Assembly (NCBI RefSeq): GCF_007992215.1
Contig: NZ_BJZV01000012.1
Location: 62,001-126,000, forward strand
Reading direction: 5' to 3'
DNA: 64,000 bases
Source of the DNA: Methylobacterium gnaphalii
GTDB taxonomy: Bacteria; Pseudomonadota; Alphaproteobacteria; Rhizobiales; Beijerinckiaceae
Shown piece by piece: positions 44,884 through 54,107 of the stretch; position 1 is the stretch's first letter; each line of letters starts with the position of its first letter. The notes beneath the pieces were generated by a model. It did not search any database. It saw only the letters and a program-made list of their open reading frames with translations, and was not told the DNA's origin. The translations under genes and the position numbers were made by a program.

Positions 44884-45192
44884 TGCTTCTCCGTGTCATG
44901 TCGGCGAAGGGCCGCGGCGTTCTCGCCGAACTCTCGCCAGCGGATGCTCGAGCCCTGTTTTGCGGGAGCGGCCTCCGTCTCTCGACGCTGCCCGCCATAT
45001 GACGGCGACATGACAGCTGGATGACATCAGGGGTGTCCGTTCGTGAGCGCGCGAAGAACGCGCTTGAAAAAGCCTCTTTGTGCGCAGCGTTACGGAAGAT
45101 CCGAACCCGTCTGCATACCCATGCGTTGAGAGTGGTCAGGCTCGTTGGCGTCGATGACCGGCTCGACCCCCGGGCAGGAAGCGGTGCATTGG
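44884..45192. promoter_or_regulatory. 309-base gap upstream of pstS
   Basis: Contains the pstS promoter on the minus strand and the start region of a small plus-strand gene. The Pho-box is at 44999-45027. No further coding frame is supported. The plus-strand frame at 45021 has no ribosome site. Confidence 0.5.
44999..45027 (-). promoter_or_regulatory. triple Pho-box half-site array upstream of pstS
   Basis: On the minus strand, three 7-mers repeat at 11-base intervals: ATGTCAT (45021-45027), CTGTCAT (45010-45016) and CCGTCAT (44999-45005), separated by CCAG and GTCG. Two adjacent 7-mers match the PhoB site CTGTCAT-N4-CTGTCAT. The third extends it. PhoB binding here should activate pstS under phosphate limitation. 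Confidence 0.85.
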
Positions 45193-45480
45193 ATGCGGGA
45201 ATCGGAGAAGGCAGACGTGGCGGAAAATCCGCCTCCGCCGAGCAAGTCCGCGCCGCGGCTCGAGCCGCAGGATGCGGCATTTCTCGCGCTTCACAACGAG
45301 CGGGAGATGATCGAGCGCGAATTGACCCTGGCCCAGCAGCGGCAGCGCTACGGTACCGATGACGGCGAGATCCAGCAGGCGCGCCAGCAGGAAGCATCGC
45401 TGCTGAAGGATCTCGACCGGGTCATGACCTTGATTCGTGCTGCCGAGTACAAGCGGCAGCCCGGCGCCCGACGCTGGTAG
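45193..45480 (+). CDS. small coiled-coil hypothetical protein
   Basis: A 95-residue hydrophilic protein, MRESEKADVAENPPPPSK then a Gln/Glu/Arg-rich helical stretch (about residues 30-80: ALHNEREMIERELTLAQQ and AEYKRQPG) with heptads suggesting a coiled coil. No named family recognised. The start is uncertain: TTG 45145 and ATG 45154 are also open. It is convergent with the NepR-like gene, stop to stop within nine bases. Confidence 0.5.
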   Translation: MRESEKADVAENPPPPSKSAPRLEPQDAAFLALHNEREMIERELTLAQQRQRYGTDDGEIQQARQQEASLLKDLDRVMTLIRAAEYKRQPGARRW

Positions 45481-45489
45481 CCGGCCGGC

Positions 45490-45696
45490 TCAGGCGGCTG
45501 AACGCTGCCGGTCCCGCTCCTTGTGACGCAGGCGAAGCAGCAGGTCGACTTGTGTATCGGGGATTGGTTGGGTCTCGACGGCACCCTCATAGACGGCGCG
45601 CAGCGCGACGCCGAGGCGCTCCCGCGCCTCTCCGCAGAGAGCGGGATGCTTCTGTTCGGTGATGCCGGCGTCAGTCTGCAGCGCAACCTGTGCCAT
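45490..45696 (-). CDS. NepR-like anti-sigma factor
   Basis: A 68-residue protein with the NepR core: ERLGVALRAVYEGAVETQPI followed by PDTQVDLLLRLRHKERD. That is two helices with a P-[DE] turn between, of the right total length. NepR sequesters EcfG until PhyR-P releases it. ATG 45694-45696. It lies 130 bases downstream of recN on the same strand and close to the coiled-coil gene. PhyR and EcfG are not near. This is a second NepR-like gene in the window, so one or both may be specialised paralogues rather than the main regulator. Confidence 0.58.
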   Translation of the reverse strand: MAQVALQTDAGITEQKHPALCGEARERLGVALRAVYEGAVETQPIPDTQVDLLLRLRHKERDRQRSAA

Positions 45697-45826
45697 GAAC
45701 CCGTGACCTTGTTTCTTCCCGACGGCGCGGTGATGGCCCGCGTGACTAAACTCGTCCTGGATCAAGGTCGCGGAACATAGTTAACAAAGTTTTATGGTTA
45801 AGGTTCGGTTTCGACGGGAAATCAGT

Positions 45827-47500
45827 TCAGATCTCGGCTGTCTGCAGCAACCGGGCGGCGGCCGCACGCGCCTCGTCGGTGACCGTCGCGCCGGCCAGCA
45901 TACGGGCGATCTCCTCGCGCCTTGCCTCGCTCGCCAATGAAGCGACGCGGGTGGCGACGCGGTTTGCGCCGCGCACGGCATCCTTGGCGATCAGGAAATG
46001 GGTGCTGGCACGTGCCGCGACCTGCGGGGCATGGGTGACCGACACCACCTGCACCTGGTCGGAGAGACGGGCCAAGCGCTGGCCGATGGCATCGGCCACG
46101 GCACCACCGACGCCGGTATCGATCTCGTCGAAAATCAGGGTTGGGGCCGACCCCTTATCGGCGAGCACCACCTTCAGCGCCAGCATGAAGCGCGAGAGCT
46201 CGCCGCCCGAGGCGACTTTCATCATCGGGCCGGGCTTGGTGCCGGGATTGGTCTGCGCGTGGAACTCGACGCGATCGATGCCGGCGGCATCGCGTGAAAT
46301 TGGGTCGGTGACGATCTGCGTGACGAAGCGGGCACGCTCCAGCTTCAGCGGTGGCAGCTCGGCCTTCACGGCGCCATCGAGGGCCTTCGCGGCGCGGATG
46401 CGGCCGTCACTGAGATTCTTGGCGGCCTTTGCGTAAGCCGCCTCGGCCTCGTCGAGGTCGCGCTCCAAGCCGCCAAGCGCCTGCTCGCCGGCGTCGATTG
46501 CCGCGACGTCCGACACATAGCGCTCGCGCAGGCGCGCCAGCTCGTCCGCCGGAACGTCGTATTTCCGTGAGGCGGCGCGCAGCGCGAACAGTCGCTCCTC
46601 GACCCGCTCCAATTCGCGCGGATCGAACTCCGCCTCGAGGATCGCCGCGTCGAGAACGGCGCGGGCCTCGTCGAGGGCTGTGAGTACGGCATCGAGTGCC
46701 GCGACGCAGGGTTCGACAAGGGCCGGGGCCTGGGCCGCGCGGCGTTCGAGCTTGCGTACGGCCGCCGAGAGATGAGGCACGGCGGAGTTCGGGCCGCCTA
46801 CCGCTTCGACCGCCTCGTTCAGCTCGCGGGCGACCTTCTCCCCCTGCTGCATCACGGTGCGGCGCTCGGCGAGCGAGGCCTCCTCGCCATCCTGCGGATC
46901 GAGAGCCGCGAGTTCGTCGACGGCGTGGCGCAGGAAGTCTGCCTCCTTGCGCGCGGCATCGACGCGGGCACGATGTTCCGTAAGCTTCTCGCGGGCGGCG
47001 CGAACGCGCTTGGCGGCCTGACCGGTCGCGGCTAGCGGCTTCTGCAACCCGCCGAAGGCGTCGAGGATGGCGCGGTGGGTCGCCGGGTCGGCAAGCGCGC
47101 GGTCGTCGTGCTGGCCATGGATCTCGACGAGGGCTGCGCCGATGGCGCGCAGCACCTGCACGCCGACCGGCTGGTCGTTGACGAAGGCGCGGGTGCGGCC
47201 ATCCGCGAATTGCGTGCGGCGCAGGATCAGGTCGCCTTCGGTATCGATCTCGGCTTCCTGGGCGATCCGTCGCGCAGGATGGTCCATGGGGGCGTCGAAC
47301 ACCGCCGTGACCGCACCCTGGGCCTCGCCATGGCGCACGAGCCCGCCATCGCCGCGGCCGCCGAGGGCCAGGGCGAAGGCGTCGAGCAGGATCGACTTCC
47401 CCGCGCCCGTCTCGCCCGTGAGGACGCTCAGTCCCTCGGTGAAATTCAGCGTGAGCTTATCGATGAGAACGATGTCGCGGATCGCGAGCTGGACCAGCAT
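45827..47500 (-). CDS. recN: DNA repair protein RecN
   Basis: A 557-residue SMC-like ATPase for double-strand-break repair. It has Walker A GETGAGKSILLDA near residue 30, a long coiled coil (about 160-400), the signature region SGGELSRFMLALKVVL, Walker B LIFDEIDTG and the C-terminal histidine switch VTHAPQVAA. The start MLVQLAIRDIVLIDKLTL is typical. It is 134 bases after the bamD stop. Confidence 0.97.
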   Translation of the reverse strand: MLVQLAIRDIVLIDKLTLNFTEGLSVLTGETGAGKSILLDAFALALGGRGDGGLVRHGEAQGAVTAVFDAPMDHPARRIAQEAEIDTEGDLILRRTQFADGRTRAFVNDQPVGVQVLRAIGAALVEIHGQHDDRALADPATHRAILDAFGGLQKPLAATGQAAKRVRAAREKLTEHRARVDAARKEADFLRHAVDELAALDPQDGEEASLAERRTVMQQGEKVARELNEAVEAVGGPNSAVPHLSAAVRKLERRAAQAPALVEPCVAALDAVLTALDEARAVLDAAILEAEFDPRELERVEERLFALRAASRKYDVPADELARLRERYVSDVAAIDAGEQALGGLERDLDEAEAAYAKAAKNLSDGRIRAAKALDGAVKAELPPLKLERARFVTQIVTDPISRDAAGIDRVEFHAQTNPGTKPGPMMKVASGGELSRFMLALKVVLADKGSAPTLIFDEIDTGVGGAVADAIGQRLARLSDQVQVVSVTHAPQVAARASTHFLIAKDAVRGANRVATRVASLASEARREEIARMLAGATVTDEARAAAARLLQTAEI

Positions 47501-47572
47501 GCCGCGCGGCGTGCCTTGGCTGTGAGGGATAATTGCTGCTGTTTAGGCGGAACCAACACGGAACTCACGCCC

Positions 47573-47612
47573 AAAATGAGAAAGGGTGGAAGCGTCGCCG
47601 CTCCCACCCTCT
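47573..47612 (-). terminator. rho-independent terminator of bamD
   Basis: On the minus strand, 23 bases after the bamD stop: a long stem, GAGAGGGTGGGAGCG with CGCTTCCACCCTTTCTC (two-base bulge and one mismatch), then ATTTTG. It separates bamD from recN. Confidence 0.8.
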
Positions 47613-47634
47613 CCGATTTCGCGAGACCCGCCGC

Positions 47635-48531
47635 TTATTCGGCAGCGGCCGTGCGGCCGATCACGCCGCGATAGATCTTGGAGAGCCACGAGGACTTCTC
47701 CTCGCGCGGCTGCAGGCCGCCATTCTGAAGGAGCGCGTACGCGTCCTTGTACCACTGGCTGTCCGGGTAGTTGTGGCCGAGCACGGCGGCGGCGGTCTGC
47801 GCCTCGCTGGTGATGCCGAGCGCCATGTAGGCCTCGGCCAGCCGCTCCAGCGCCTCTTCGGCGTGCCGGGTCGTCTGGTACTTCGAGACCACGTCGCGGA
47901 AGCGGTTGATCGCGGCCGGGAAGTTGCGGCGCTCCAGGTAGAAGCGGCCGACTTCCATTTCCTTGCCGGCGAGCTGGTCGCGGGTGATCTGAATCTTGGC
48001 CTTGGCGTCGGCAGCGTATTCCGAGGTCGGATACTTCTGGACCAGCTCGGTCAGGGCGATGAGCGCCTTCTCGGAGCGGTCCTGGTCGCGCGTGACGTCC
48101 GGGATCTGCTTGTACTGCGACATCGCCATCAGATACTGCGCGTAGGCCGCATCCTTGGTGGCCGGATGGCGCTGCAGGTAGCGCTTCGAGGCGTTGATCG
48201 CGTCGTCGTATTTCTGGCCCTCGTAGTTCGCGTAGGCCGTCATCAGGATCGCCTTGCGCGACCAATCCGTCGACGGATAACGCTTGTCGAGATCCTCGAA
48301 CTTCTGCGTCGCGATCTCGAAATTGCGATCTTCGAGGTTGGCGAGGCCATCGCTGTAGAGCTTGTCGGCCGGGATGTCCGGCTGGACCTCCGGCTTGTAC
48401 TTCTCAGCGAACCACTGGCTCGGGTCCAGCGAGTCGTACCAGGCGCAGAGGCCCGGAGACGCGCTGAGCGACACGAGCACGGCTGCGAGAGCAGCGGAGC
48501 CAGCGGCTTTCTTGGCGAAGGTCAGAGGCAT
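47635..48531 (-). CDS. bamD: outer-membrane assembly component BamD
   Basis: A 298-residue TPR protein of the BAM complex. The N-terminal signal (MPLTFAKKAAGSAALAAVLVSL) is followed by helical repeats with the BamD/YfiO pattern (KLYSDGLANLEDRNFEIATQ, DLDKRYPSTDWSRKAIL, and others). Residues near the cleavage point read SPGLCAW, so the cysteine is there but the lipobox is not the usual L-A/S-G/A-C form. It may still be lipidated or stay tethered differently. ATG 48529-48531. It is downstream of lpxC. Confidence 0.93.
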   Translation of the reverse strand: MPLTFAKKAAGSAALAAVLVSLSASPGLCAWYDSLDPSQWFAEKYKPEVQPDIPADKLYSDGLANLEDRNFEIATQKFEDLDKRYPSTDWSRKAILMTAYANYEGQKYDDAINASKRYLQRHPATKDAAYAQYLMAMSQYKQIPDVTRDQDRSEKALIALTELVQKYPTSEYAADAKAKIQITRDQLAGKEMEVGRFYLERRNFPAAINRFRDVVSKYQTTRHAEEALERLAEAYMALGITSEAQTAAAVLGHNYPDSQWYKDAYALLQNGGLQPREEKSSWLSKIYRGVIGRTAAAE

Positions 48532-48723
48532 CCCTATCACGTCCTTGTACGGGCGCGGCCTCTGCGGCGGGCGGCGTCCCTCAAACCGTCTCGTTGCGGA
48601 GGGCGGTGAAAACCGCATCTCCTAACGTTCGGTGAACCGTGGCTTCAGATTCGGGCGTGAAAACGGCAGTGGTGCGGCGCCAGGGGGCAACATACCCGGT
48701 CGCTGCCACATGTGTCGCGAAGG

Positions 48724-49671
48724 TTACAGATCGGCCGCGAAGGCGGCGATGCCGAGGCCGGCACCGAGCTCCACCAGGGAAGCCTCGCGGCGCGTGTTCT
48801 GGGCCTCAACGATGCGGTAATTGGCGCGGTCCGCGAACAGAGCCGACAGGACGCCGACATTCATGCGGTGACCGCCGCAATAGGAGCGGTAGGCGCCCTG
48901 GATCGGCAGGCCGGCCAGCGCCAGATCGCCGACGGCATCGAGAATCTTGTGGCGGACGAACTCGTCTGCGAAGCGGAGACCCTCGGGGTTCACCACGTCG
49001 GTGTCACCCACGGCGACGGTGTTCTCGAGCGAGGCGCCGAGAGCAAAGCCGGCTTTCCAGTAGCGCTCGACGTCCTTCATCATGCCGAAGGTGCGGGCAC
49101 CGGCGATCTCACGGCGGTAGGCTGCCGGGCTGAGATCCATGGCCTTGCGGCTGCGGCCGATGACGGGGCTCTCGAAATCGATCTCGACGTCGAGGCGGAA
49201 GCCACGGTCGATCGGCCGAAGCTCGGCGAAGGCGCGGCCGGCCTCGATGCGGACGAGGCGGAGAACCTTGATCCAGCGCTTCGGGGCGGCGCAGGCTGCG
49301 ATGCCTACGGTATCGATAGCCCGTACGAAGGGAAGCGCGCTTCCGTCGAGGATCGGCATCTCGGGGCCGTCGATCTCGACGAGGCAGTTGTCGATGCCGA
49401 GGCCGAACAGGGCCGACATCAGATGCTCGATGGTGGCGACCGCGCCGCTCTCGACGTCGCCGATCACAGTGCAGAGTTCGGTGGCGGAGACGCAGGCGTG
49501 ATGAGCCTTGATGAGCCGGTCGTTGCCGTTGGGCATTCCGGTTCGGAGGAAGCAGATCCCGTCATTCGCGGGAGCCGGATGGAGCGTGATCTCGACCGGG
49601 TTGCCCGAATGGACGCCGATACCGCTCAAGGAGATGGACGCTTTCAGCGTCGTTTGTTGGTTCGTCCGCAT
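48724..49671 (-). CDS. lpxC: UDP-3-O-acyl-GlcNAc deacetylase
   Basis: A 315-residue zinc amidase, the committed step of lipid A synthesis. The zinc histidines are in TIEHLMSALFGLGI and RHKILDAVGDLAL (with the aspartate). The substrate loop and the FALGASLENTVA motif are conserved. The start MRTNQQTTLKASISLSGIGVH is typical. ATG 49669-49671. It is separated from ftsZ by 316 bases with a terminator-like hairpin, so it probably has its own promoter. Confidence 0.97.
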   Translation of the reverse strand: MRTNQQTTLKASISLSGIGVHSGNPVEITLHPAPANDGICFLRTGMPNGNDRLIKAHHACVSATELCTVIGDVESGAVATIEHLMSALFGLGIDNCLVEIDGPEMPILDGSALPFVRAIDTVGIAACAAPKRWIKVLRLVRIEAGRAFAELRPIDRGFRLDVEIDFESPVIGRSRKAMDLSPAAYRREIAGARTFGMMKDVERYWKAGFALGASLENTVAVGDTDVVNPEGLRFADEFVRHKILDAVGDLALAGLPIQGAYRSYCGGHRMNVGVLSALFADRANYRIVEAQNTRREASLVELGAGLGIAAFAADL

Positions 49672-49987
49672 TCCCTTAGCCCTCGGCCAGGACCCGGCAC
49701 GCACACCCTCGCATGAGAGCATGGCGCCTACTCAGTCCGTCCGCTGCTTGAAGCCCCTGCGAGCGCTGACCGTCCGAAAACCGTCGCGCCTTTTCGTTCC
49801 GGGGAAATTTATAGCTGCGCTGCACAGGCCGGCCAAATCACGGTTTCTTACGTTCTGTTACAGCCACGGTTCCGCCACAAAGTACCGAAAACCGAGCCCG
49901 TTCAAGCTCTTACAAAATGGTTAAGCCCGAGACCTTTCGGTCCCGGGCCTGTGGCAGAAAGGCTTCAGACGATCCGCCGAGTACGGC
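49672..49987. promoter_or_regulatory. 316-base gap between ftsZ and lpxC
   Basis: Holds the ftsZ terminator-like hairpin at 49925-49948 and the lpxC promoter on the minus strand. AT-richer than the genes (around 49780-49925). No coding frame is supported. Confidence 0.5.
49925..49948 (-). terminator. hairpin downstream of ftsZ
   Basis: Stem GCCCGGGACC / GGTCTCGGGC (one mismatch), loop GAAA on the minus strand, followed by TTAACCATTTTG. It lies 40 bases after the ftsZ stop. Confidence 0.65.
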
Positions 49988-51679
49988 TCAGTTCGCCTGG
50001 CGGCGAAGGAAAGCCGGGATCTCGAGGTGATCGTCGTCCATCAGCCGCGGCTGCGGGGCGACTCGTCCCTGCGCGTCGAGATTGCCCTGAGCAGGGCGAT
50101 ATTGCGGCGCCTGTACGGCAGGCGCGCGGACCGGGGCCGGCGGAGCGACCGGGACAGCCGGAGCGCGCATCTGCGGAAGCGGAGCGGCCTCGGCCTCCTC
50201 GCGACGGCCGCCGAAGCCGACCGTCGCAAGACGGCGCAGCAGCGACATGCGCTTGGAGTCCTGCTCGGGCTCGGCCGGTGCCTCGCCGCGGGTCTGACGG
50301 ATCTGAGCCTGCGTGTGGAGCGGCAGGTCGGAGATCTGCGGCATGCGCGGAGCGCGGGCGACCTGCGGGCGCGGCGGCACGAAGGGGCCGGACTGGGCAG
50401 GAGCCGGCTCGGCGACGGGCGCCTGAACCTGAGGCGGCTCGTAGGCGACCGGGGCACGCGGGGGCGCCTGGGTCAGGACGACGTCATCGCGCACCACCGG
50501 AGCGGCGACCGGCGCCGGCTCGGCGGCGACGGGCTGCGGCGCGGAGGCCATCGGCGCCTGGAGCTCGGCGGCCGGCCGAGGAGCCGGGGCCATCTGCGGG
50601 GCAGCCTGGGCAGCGCGGGCCCGGGCCTCGGCGCGCAGCTTCTCTGCGACTTCGGCGATACGCTGCTCGGTCTCGGCAACGACTTGGCTGTTCGGCGAGG
50701 TTGCCGAGATCAGGGCCGGCTCGATGCCGGTGGCGACCACCGACACGCGGATGATGCCTTCCAGGCTCTCGTCGAAGGTCGCGCCGAGGATGATGTTGGC
50801 CTCGGAATCAACCTCCTCGCGGATGCGGGTGGCGGCCTCGTCGAGTTCGTAGAGGGTGAGGTCGGCGCCGCCGGTGATCGAGATCAGCAGGCCGCGGGCG
50901 CCCTTCATCGAGACTTCGTCGAGGAGCGGGTTGGCGATGGCCGCCTCGGCGGCACGGTGGGCGCGGTTCTCGCCGGACGCCTCACCGGTGCCCATCATGG
51001 CCTTGCCCATGCCGCGCATGATGGCGCGCACGTCGGCGAAGTCGAGGTTGATCAGGCCTTCCTTGACCATCAGGTCGGTGATGCAGGCAACGCCCGAGTA
51101 GAGCACCTGGTCGGCCATCGCGAAGGCGTCGGCGAAGGTGGTCTTCTCGTTGGCGACCCGGAACAGGTTCTGGTTCGGGATCACGATCAGGGTATCGACG
51201 GCGGCCTGAAGCTCGGCGATGCCGGCATCGGCCGTACGCATGCGGCGCATGCCCTCGAACTGGAACGGCTTCGTCACGACGCCGACCGTCAGGATGCCCA
51301 TGTCGCGGGCCGCGCGGGCGATGACCGGAGCCGCACCGGTGCCGGTGCCGCCGCCCATGCCAGCGGTGATGAAGCACATATGCGCGCCCGAGAGCTGATC
51401 GCGGATCTCGTCGATCACCTCTTCAGCAGCGGCCGAGCCAACTTCCGGGTGCGAGCCGGCGCCGAGGCCCTGGGTCACGCCAAGGCCCATCTGGATCACG
51501 CGCTCGGCCTTCGACGAGGTCAGCGCCTGGGCATCGGTGTTGGCGACGACGAACTCGCAGCCGAGCAGGCCGGATTCGATCATGTTGTTGACGGCGTTGC
51601 CGCCGGCGCCGCCGACACCGAACACGGTGATGCGGGGCTTGAGTTCGCGGATGTCCGGCGCCTGCAGGGAGATGGCCAT
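49988..51679 (-). CDS. ftsZ: cell division protein FtsZ
   Basis: A 563-residue tubulin-like GTPase that forms the division ring. The globular domain (1-about 320) has the [13 protein letters not shown] nucleotide loop, [21 protein letters not shown] (tubulin signature) and NLDFADV. A long proline/alanine-rich linker (about 330-545) precedes the C-terminal peptide [13 protein letters not shown], which binds FtsA. The long linker is common in this group. ATG 51677-51679, 100 bases after ftsA, where two hairpins lie. Confidence 0.98.
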   Translation of the reverse strand: MAISLQAPDIRELKPRITVFGVGGAGGNAVNNMIESGLLGCEFVVANTDAQALTSSKAERVIQMGLGVTQGLGAGSHPEVGSAAAEEVIDEIRDQLSGAHMCFITAGMGGGTGTGAAPVIARAARDMGILTVGVVTKPFQFEGMRRMRTADAGIAELQAAVDTLIVIPNQNLFRVANEKTTFADAFAMADQVLYSGVACITDLMVKEGLINLDFADVRAIMRGMGKAMMGTGEASGENRAHRAAEAAIANPLLDEVSMKGARGLLISITGGADLTLYELDEAATRIREEVDSEANIILGATFDESLEGIIRVSVVATGIEPALISATSPNSQVVAETEQRIAEVAEKLRAEARARAAQAAPQMAPAPRPAAELQAPMASAPQPVAAEPAPVAAPVVRDDVVLTQAPPRAPVAYEPPQVQAPVAEPAPAQSGPFVPPRPQVARAPRMPQISDLPLHTQAQIRQTRGEAPAEPEQDSKRMSLLRRLATVGFGGRREEAEAAPLPQMRAPAVPVAPPAPVRAPAVQAPQYRPAQGNLDAQGRVAPQPRLMDDDHLEIPAFLRRQAN

Positions 51680-51715
51680 GATGTGAAGCCCCTTCGATTT
51701 CTTTGCGTTGCGTGT

Positions 51716-51765
51716 GCGCCCTGCGGCGCCCGGTTCTCTTTGGATGGCCTTCCTCGCGGAAGGCC
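51716..51765 (-). promoter_or_regulatory. two hairpins in the ftsA-ftsZ gap
   Basis: A perfect stem GGCCTTCC / GGAAGGCC with a four-base loop (51746-51765) and a smaller one, GCGCC / GGCGC (51716-51729), sit between the ftsA stop and the ftsZ ribosome site. They could attenuate or pause transcription, or stabilise the ftsZ mRNA end. Their function is inference. Confidence 0.5.
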
Positions 51766-51779
51766 GGTTCAAATCCGTC

Positions 51780-53102
51780 TCAGAAACTTTCGCCGATCCA
51801 CTGCGTGAGCCGGCCAAAATATCCGTTGGTTCCCGTAGCCGCTAAGGCGCGCTGCCGGCGCGGCTCGAAATGCTCCGCATGGGCGACCTGCGGGTAGACA
51901 AGCAGCCCGACCGCGGCCGAGAAGCTCGGCCCCTTGGCCGCCTCGGGCAGGCCGCGGATGCCGAGCGGACGCCCGATCCGTACCTGTCCCTGCATCAGCC
52001 GGCGCGCCGTCTCCGGCAGGCCGACGAGTTGGCTGGCACCGCCCGTCAGCACGAGCCGGTTACCGGCCTGCGCCGCGAAGCCGGCCTTGCGGAGCCGGTC
52101 GCGGACGAGTTCAAGGATCTCCTCGACCCGCGGCTTGATGATCCGCACGAGGTGCGAGCGCGGAACGTGGGTCGGCGTCTCGGCCTCGTCCTCGCCGACG
52201 CCGTGGACCGCGATCATGTCGCGCTCGTCGGAGGTCGTGGAGATGGCGGAGCCGTAGAGCGTCTTGAGCCGCTCGGCCGCGGCGACGCGGGTCGAGAGGC
52301 CACGGGCGATGTCCATGGTCACGTGATGGCCGCCCACCGCGATGGCGTCGGTGTGGACGAGATGGCCACCGGAGAAGACGCCGACGCTGGTGGTGCCGCC
52401 GCCCATGTCGACAACGGCGCAACCGATCTCGGCCTCGTCATCCACGAGCACCGACAGACCGGAGGCGTAGGGCGTGGCGACCACACCCTCGACGCCGAGA
52501 TGGCAGTGCTCGACCGCGAGCATCAGGTTGCGCGCGGCAGCCGCCTCGCTGGTGACGACGTGAAGGTCGACGCCAAGCATGTCACCGATCATGCCCGAGG
52601 GATCGATCACGGCGCTCTGGCCGTCGAGGGCGTAGCCCGTCGGCAGAGCGTGTAGGACGGTGCGGCCGGGACCGACGCCATGGGCGCTGGCGGTCTCGAG
52701 CACACGCTCGACGTCGGAGCCGGTCACGGTGCCTGAGCGGACGTTCACCCGCGCCTCGAAGCGCTGGGAGGCGATGCGACCGCCGGACATGTTCACGATG
52801 ACCGACTGGACCTCGACCTTCGCCATCCGCTCGGCGGCGTGCACCGCCTGACGGATCGCATTCTCGGCAGCTTCGAGATCGACGATGGCGCCGCCCTTGA
52901 GGCCCACGGAGCGCTGGTGCCCGATGCCGATGATGCGGGCGATGTGGGTGCGGCCGCGCAGGGTCGAGAGCTGCTCCATGGGCTGTAGTTCAGCAATGAG
53001 GCAGACAACCTTGCTCGTGCCGATGTCGAGGATCGACAGCGTCGCGCTCCGCCGGGCGGAGAGAGGTTTCATACGCGGCGTGAGGCCGTGGTGGGATGAC
53101 AT
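51780..53102 (-). CDS. ftsA: cell division protein FtsA
   Basis: A 440-residue actin-like ATPase that anchors FtsZ to the membrane. The fold has [33 protein letters not shown] and [18 protein letters not shown]. The C-terminal segment [12 protein letters not shown] is the amphipathic membrane helix. ATG 53100-53102. It is 60 bases after ftsQ, in the same operon. Confidence 0.97.
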   Translation of the reverse strand: MSSHHGLTPRMKPLSARRSATLSILDIGTSKVVCLIAELQPMEQLSTLRGRTHIARIIGIGHQRSVGLKGGAIVDLEAAENAIRQAVHAAERMAKVEVQSVIVNMSGGRIASQRFEARVNVRSGTVTGSDVERVLETASAHGVGPGRTVLHALPTGYALDGQSAVIDPSGMIGDMLGVDLHVVTSEAAAARNLMLAVEHCHLGVEGVVATPYASGLSVLVDDEAEIGCAVVDMGGGTTSVGVFSGGHLVHTDAIAVGGHHVTMDIARGLSTRVAAAERLKTLYGSAISTTSDERDMIAVHGVGEDEAETPTHVPRSHLVRIIKPRVEEILELVRDRLRKAGFAAQAGNRLVLTGGASQLVGLPETARRLMQGQVRIGRPLGIRGLPEAAKGPSFSAAVGLLVYPQVAHAEHFEPRRQRALAATGTNGYFGRLTQWIGESF

Positions 53103-53162
53103 GTGACGCTTACCGGAGAGAGGACGCTGCAGCGGGGTCGGCGGAAGAGAGCGCGGCACGGA

Positions 53163-54107
53163 TCATGTCGCGGCTCCCTTCTTCGTCTTCTTCCGCGCCT
53201 CTGCGCGGGCGGCCGCAGCCTCCTCTGTCAAACGCACCACCACGCGGTCGTCCATGCGCAGGTCGACCGCGATGATATCTTTCTCCAGGAGCCGGTTCTT
53301 GCGCTCCAGGTCGACGAGACGGGCGAGCGCCTCGTTCGCGCCGGTCTCCGGCAAACGGATGTCGACGCCGTCGAGCTTCAGCGTCCAGCGCCGGCCGGAG
53401 ACGTAGCTGCCGGCCTTGACGCGCTCGCCGAGCGGACCGGCCGCATCGATCAGCTTGAGATATTCCTGCAGGTGGACGTTGGCGTCCTCGCCAACCACCA
53501 GCGGAAGGTTGGCGTAGCGCTCGTCGCGCATCTCGTCGATCACGGTGCCGTCGGCGGCGATCACCTGGATCTCGCCGTTCTTCTGCCAGAGGGCGGCCGG
53601 CTCGCGTTCGACCTGCGTGATGACGATCTCGTTGGGATAGAGCTTGCGCACCGAGGCCGTGGCGATCAGCGGCACGGCCATCAGCTTCTGGCGGACCTCG
53701 TTGACATCGAGGAAAGGCACCGAGGAGCGCCAGTCGATGCCGGCGGCCTGCATGACCTCCCGCTCGTACATCCGCGAGATGCCTGAGATCGTGACGCGTT
53801 CGACGCCGAAGCCGGCAATGCGCGCCATGATGTCGAGGGGACGGCCGTTCTCGGTGATGAAGGCGTCGTATCGTCCGCTGGCGACGAAACCGAAGATGGA
53901 GACGGTGGCGAACGTGCCGGCGACGAGGGCCGCGCCGAGCCCACGGGGGAGACGCGCCTCGATCGGCTGAGAATTTCTAGAGCGGCGCGGTCGCAGGAGC
54001 GGCTTCAGGACGCCCTGGAGCCGACTCGCCACCGCCGCGGGAAAGCCGGCACCCTCCGGATTCCCGGCGGGGTTCAGCGTCCCAGAGAGGCGTCCTCCAC
54101 CATCCAT
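53163..54107 (-). CDS. ftsQ: cell division protein FtsQ
   Basis: A 314-residue bitopic membrane protein: a basic cytoplasmic N-terminus, one transmembrane helix (about 55-75), a POTRA domain (MARIAGFGVERVTISG) and the FtsQ domain (WRSSVPFLDVNEVRQKL, VRKLYPNEIVITQVEREPAALWQ). It links FtsL/FtsB with FtsK in the divisome. The C-terminus is a charged Lys/Arg/Ala tail. The start overlaps the ddl stop by 34 bases, so the exact ATG is not certain. Confidence 0.95.
   Translation of the reverse strand: MDGGGRLSGTLNPAGNPEGAGFPAAVASRLQGVLKPLLRPRRSRNSQPIEARLPRGLGAALVAGTFATVSIFGFVASGRYDAFITENGRPLDIMARIAGFGVERVTISGISRMYEREVMQAAGIDWRSSVPFLDVNEVRQKLMAVPLIATASVRKLYPNEIVITQVEREPAALWQKNGEIQVIAADGTVIDEMRDERYANLPLVVGEDANVHLQEYLKLIDAAGPLGERVKAGSYVSGRRWTLKLDGVDIRLPETGANEALARLVDLERKNRLLEKDIIAVDLRMDDRVVVRLTEEAAAARAEARKKTKKGAAT

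Noticed and set aside
45772..45799. GGAAC followed about 17 bases later by GGTT, resembling an EcfG promoter
   Set aside because: It points on the plus strand into the antisense of recN, with no gene to drive, and the -10 match is poor.
50027..51808. 593-codon plus-strand frame opposite ftsZ
   Set aside because: Shadow of ftsZ caused by GC-rich third positions. No recognisable protein features.
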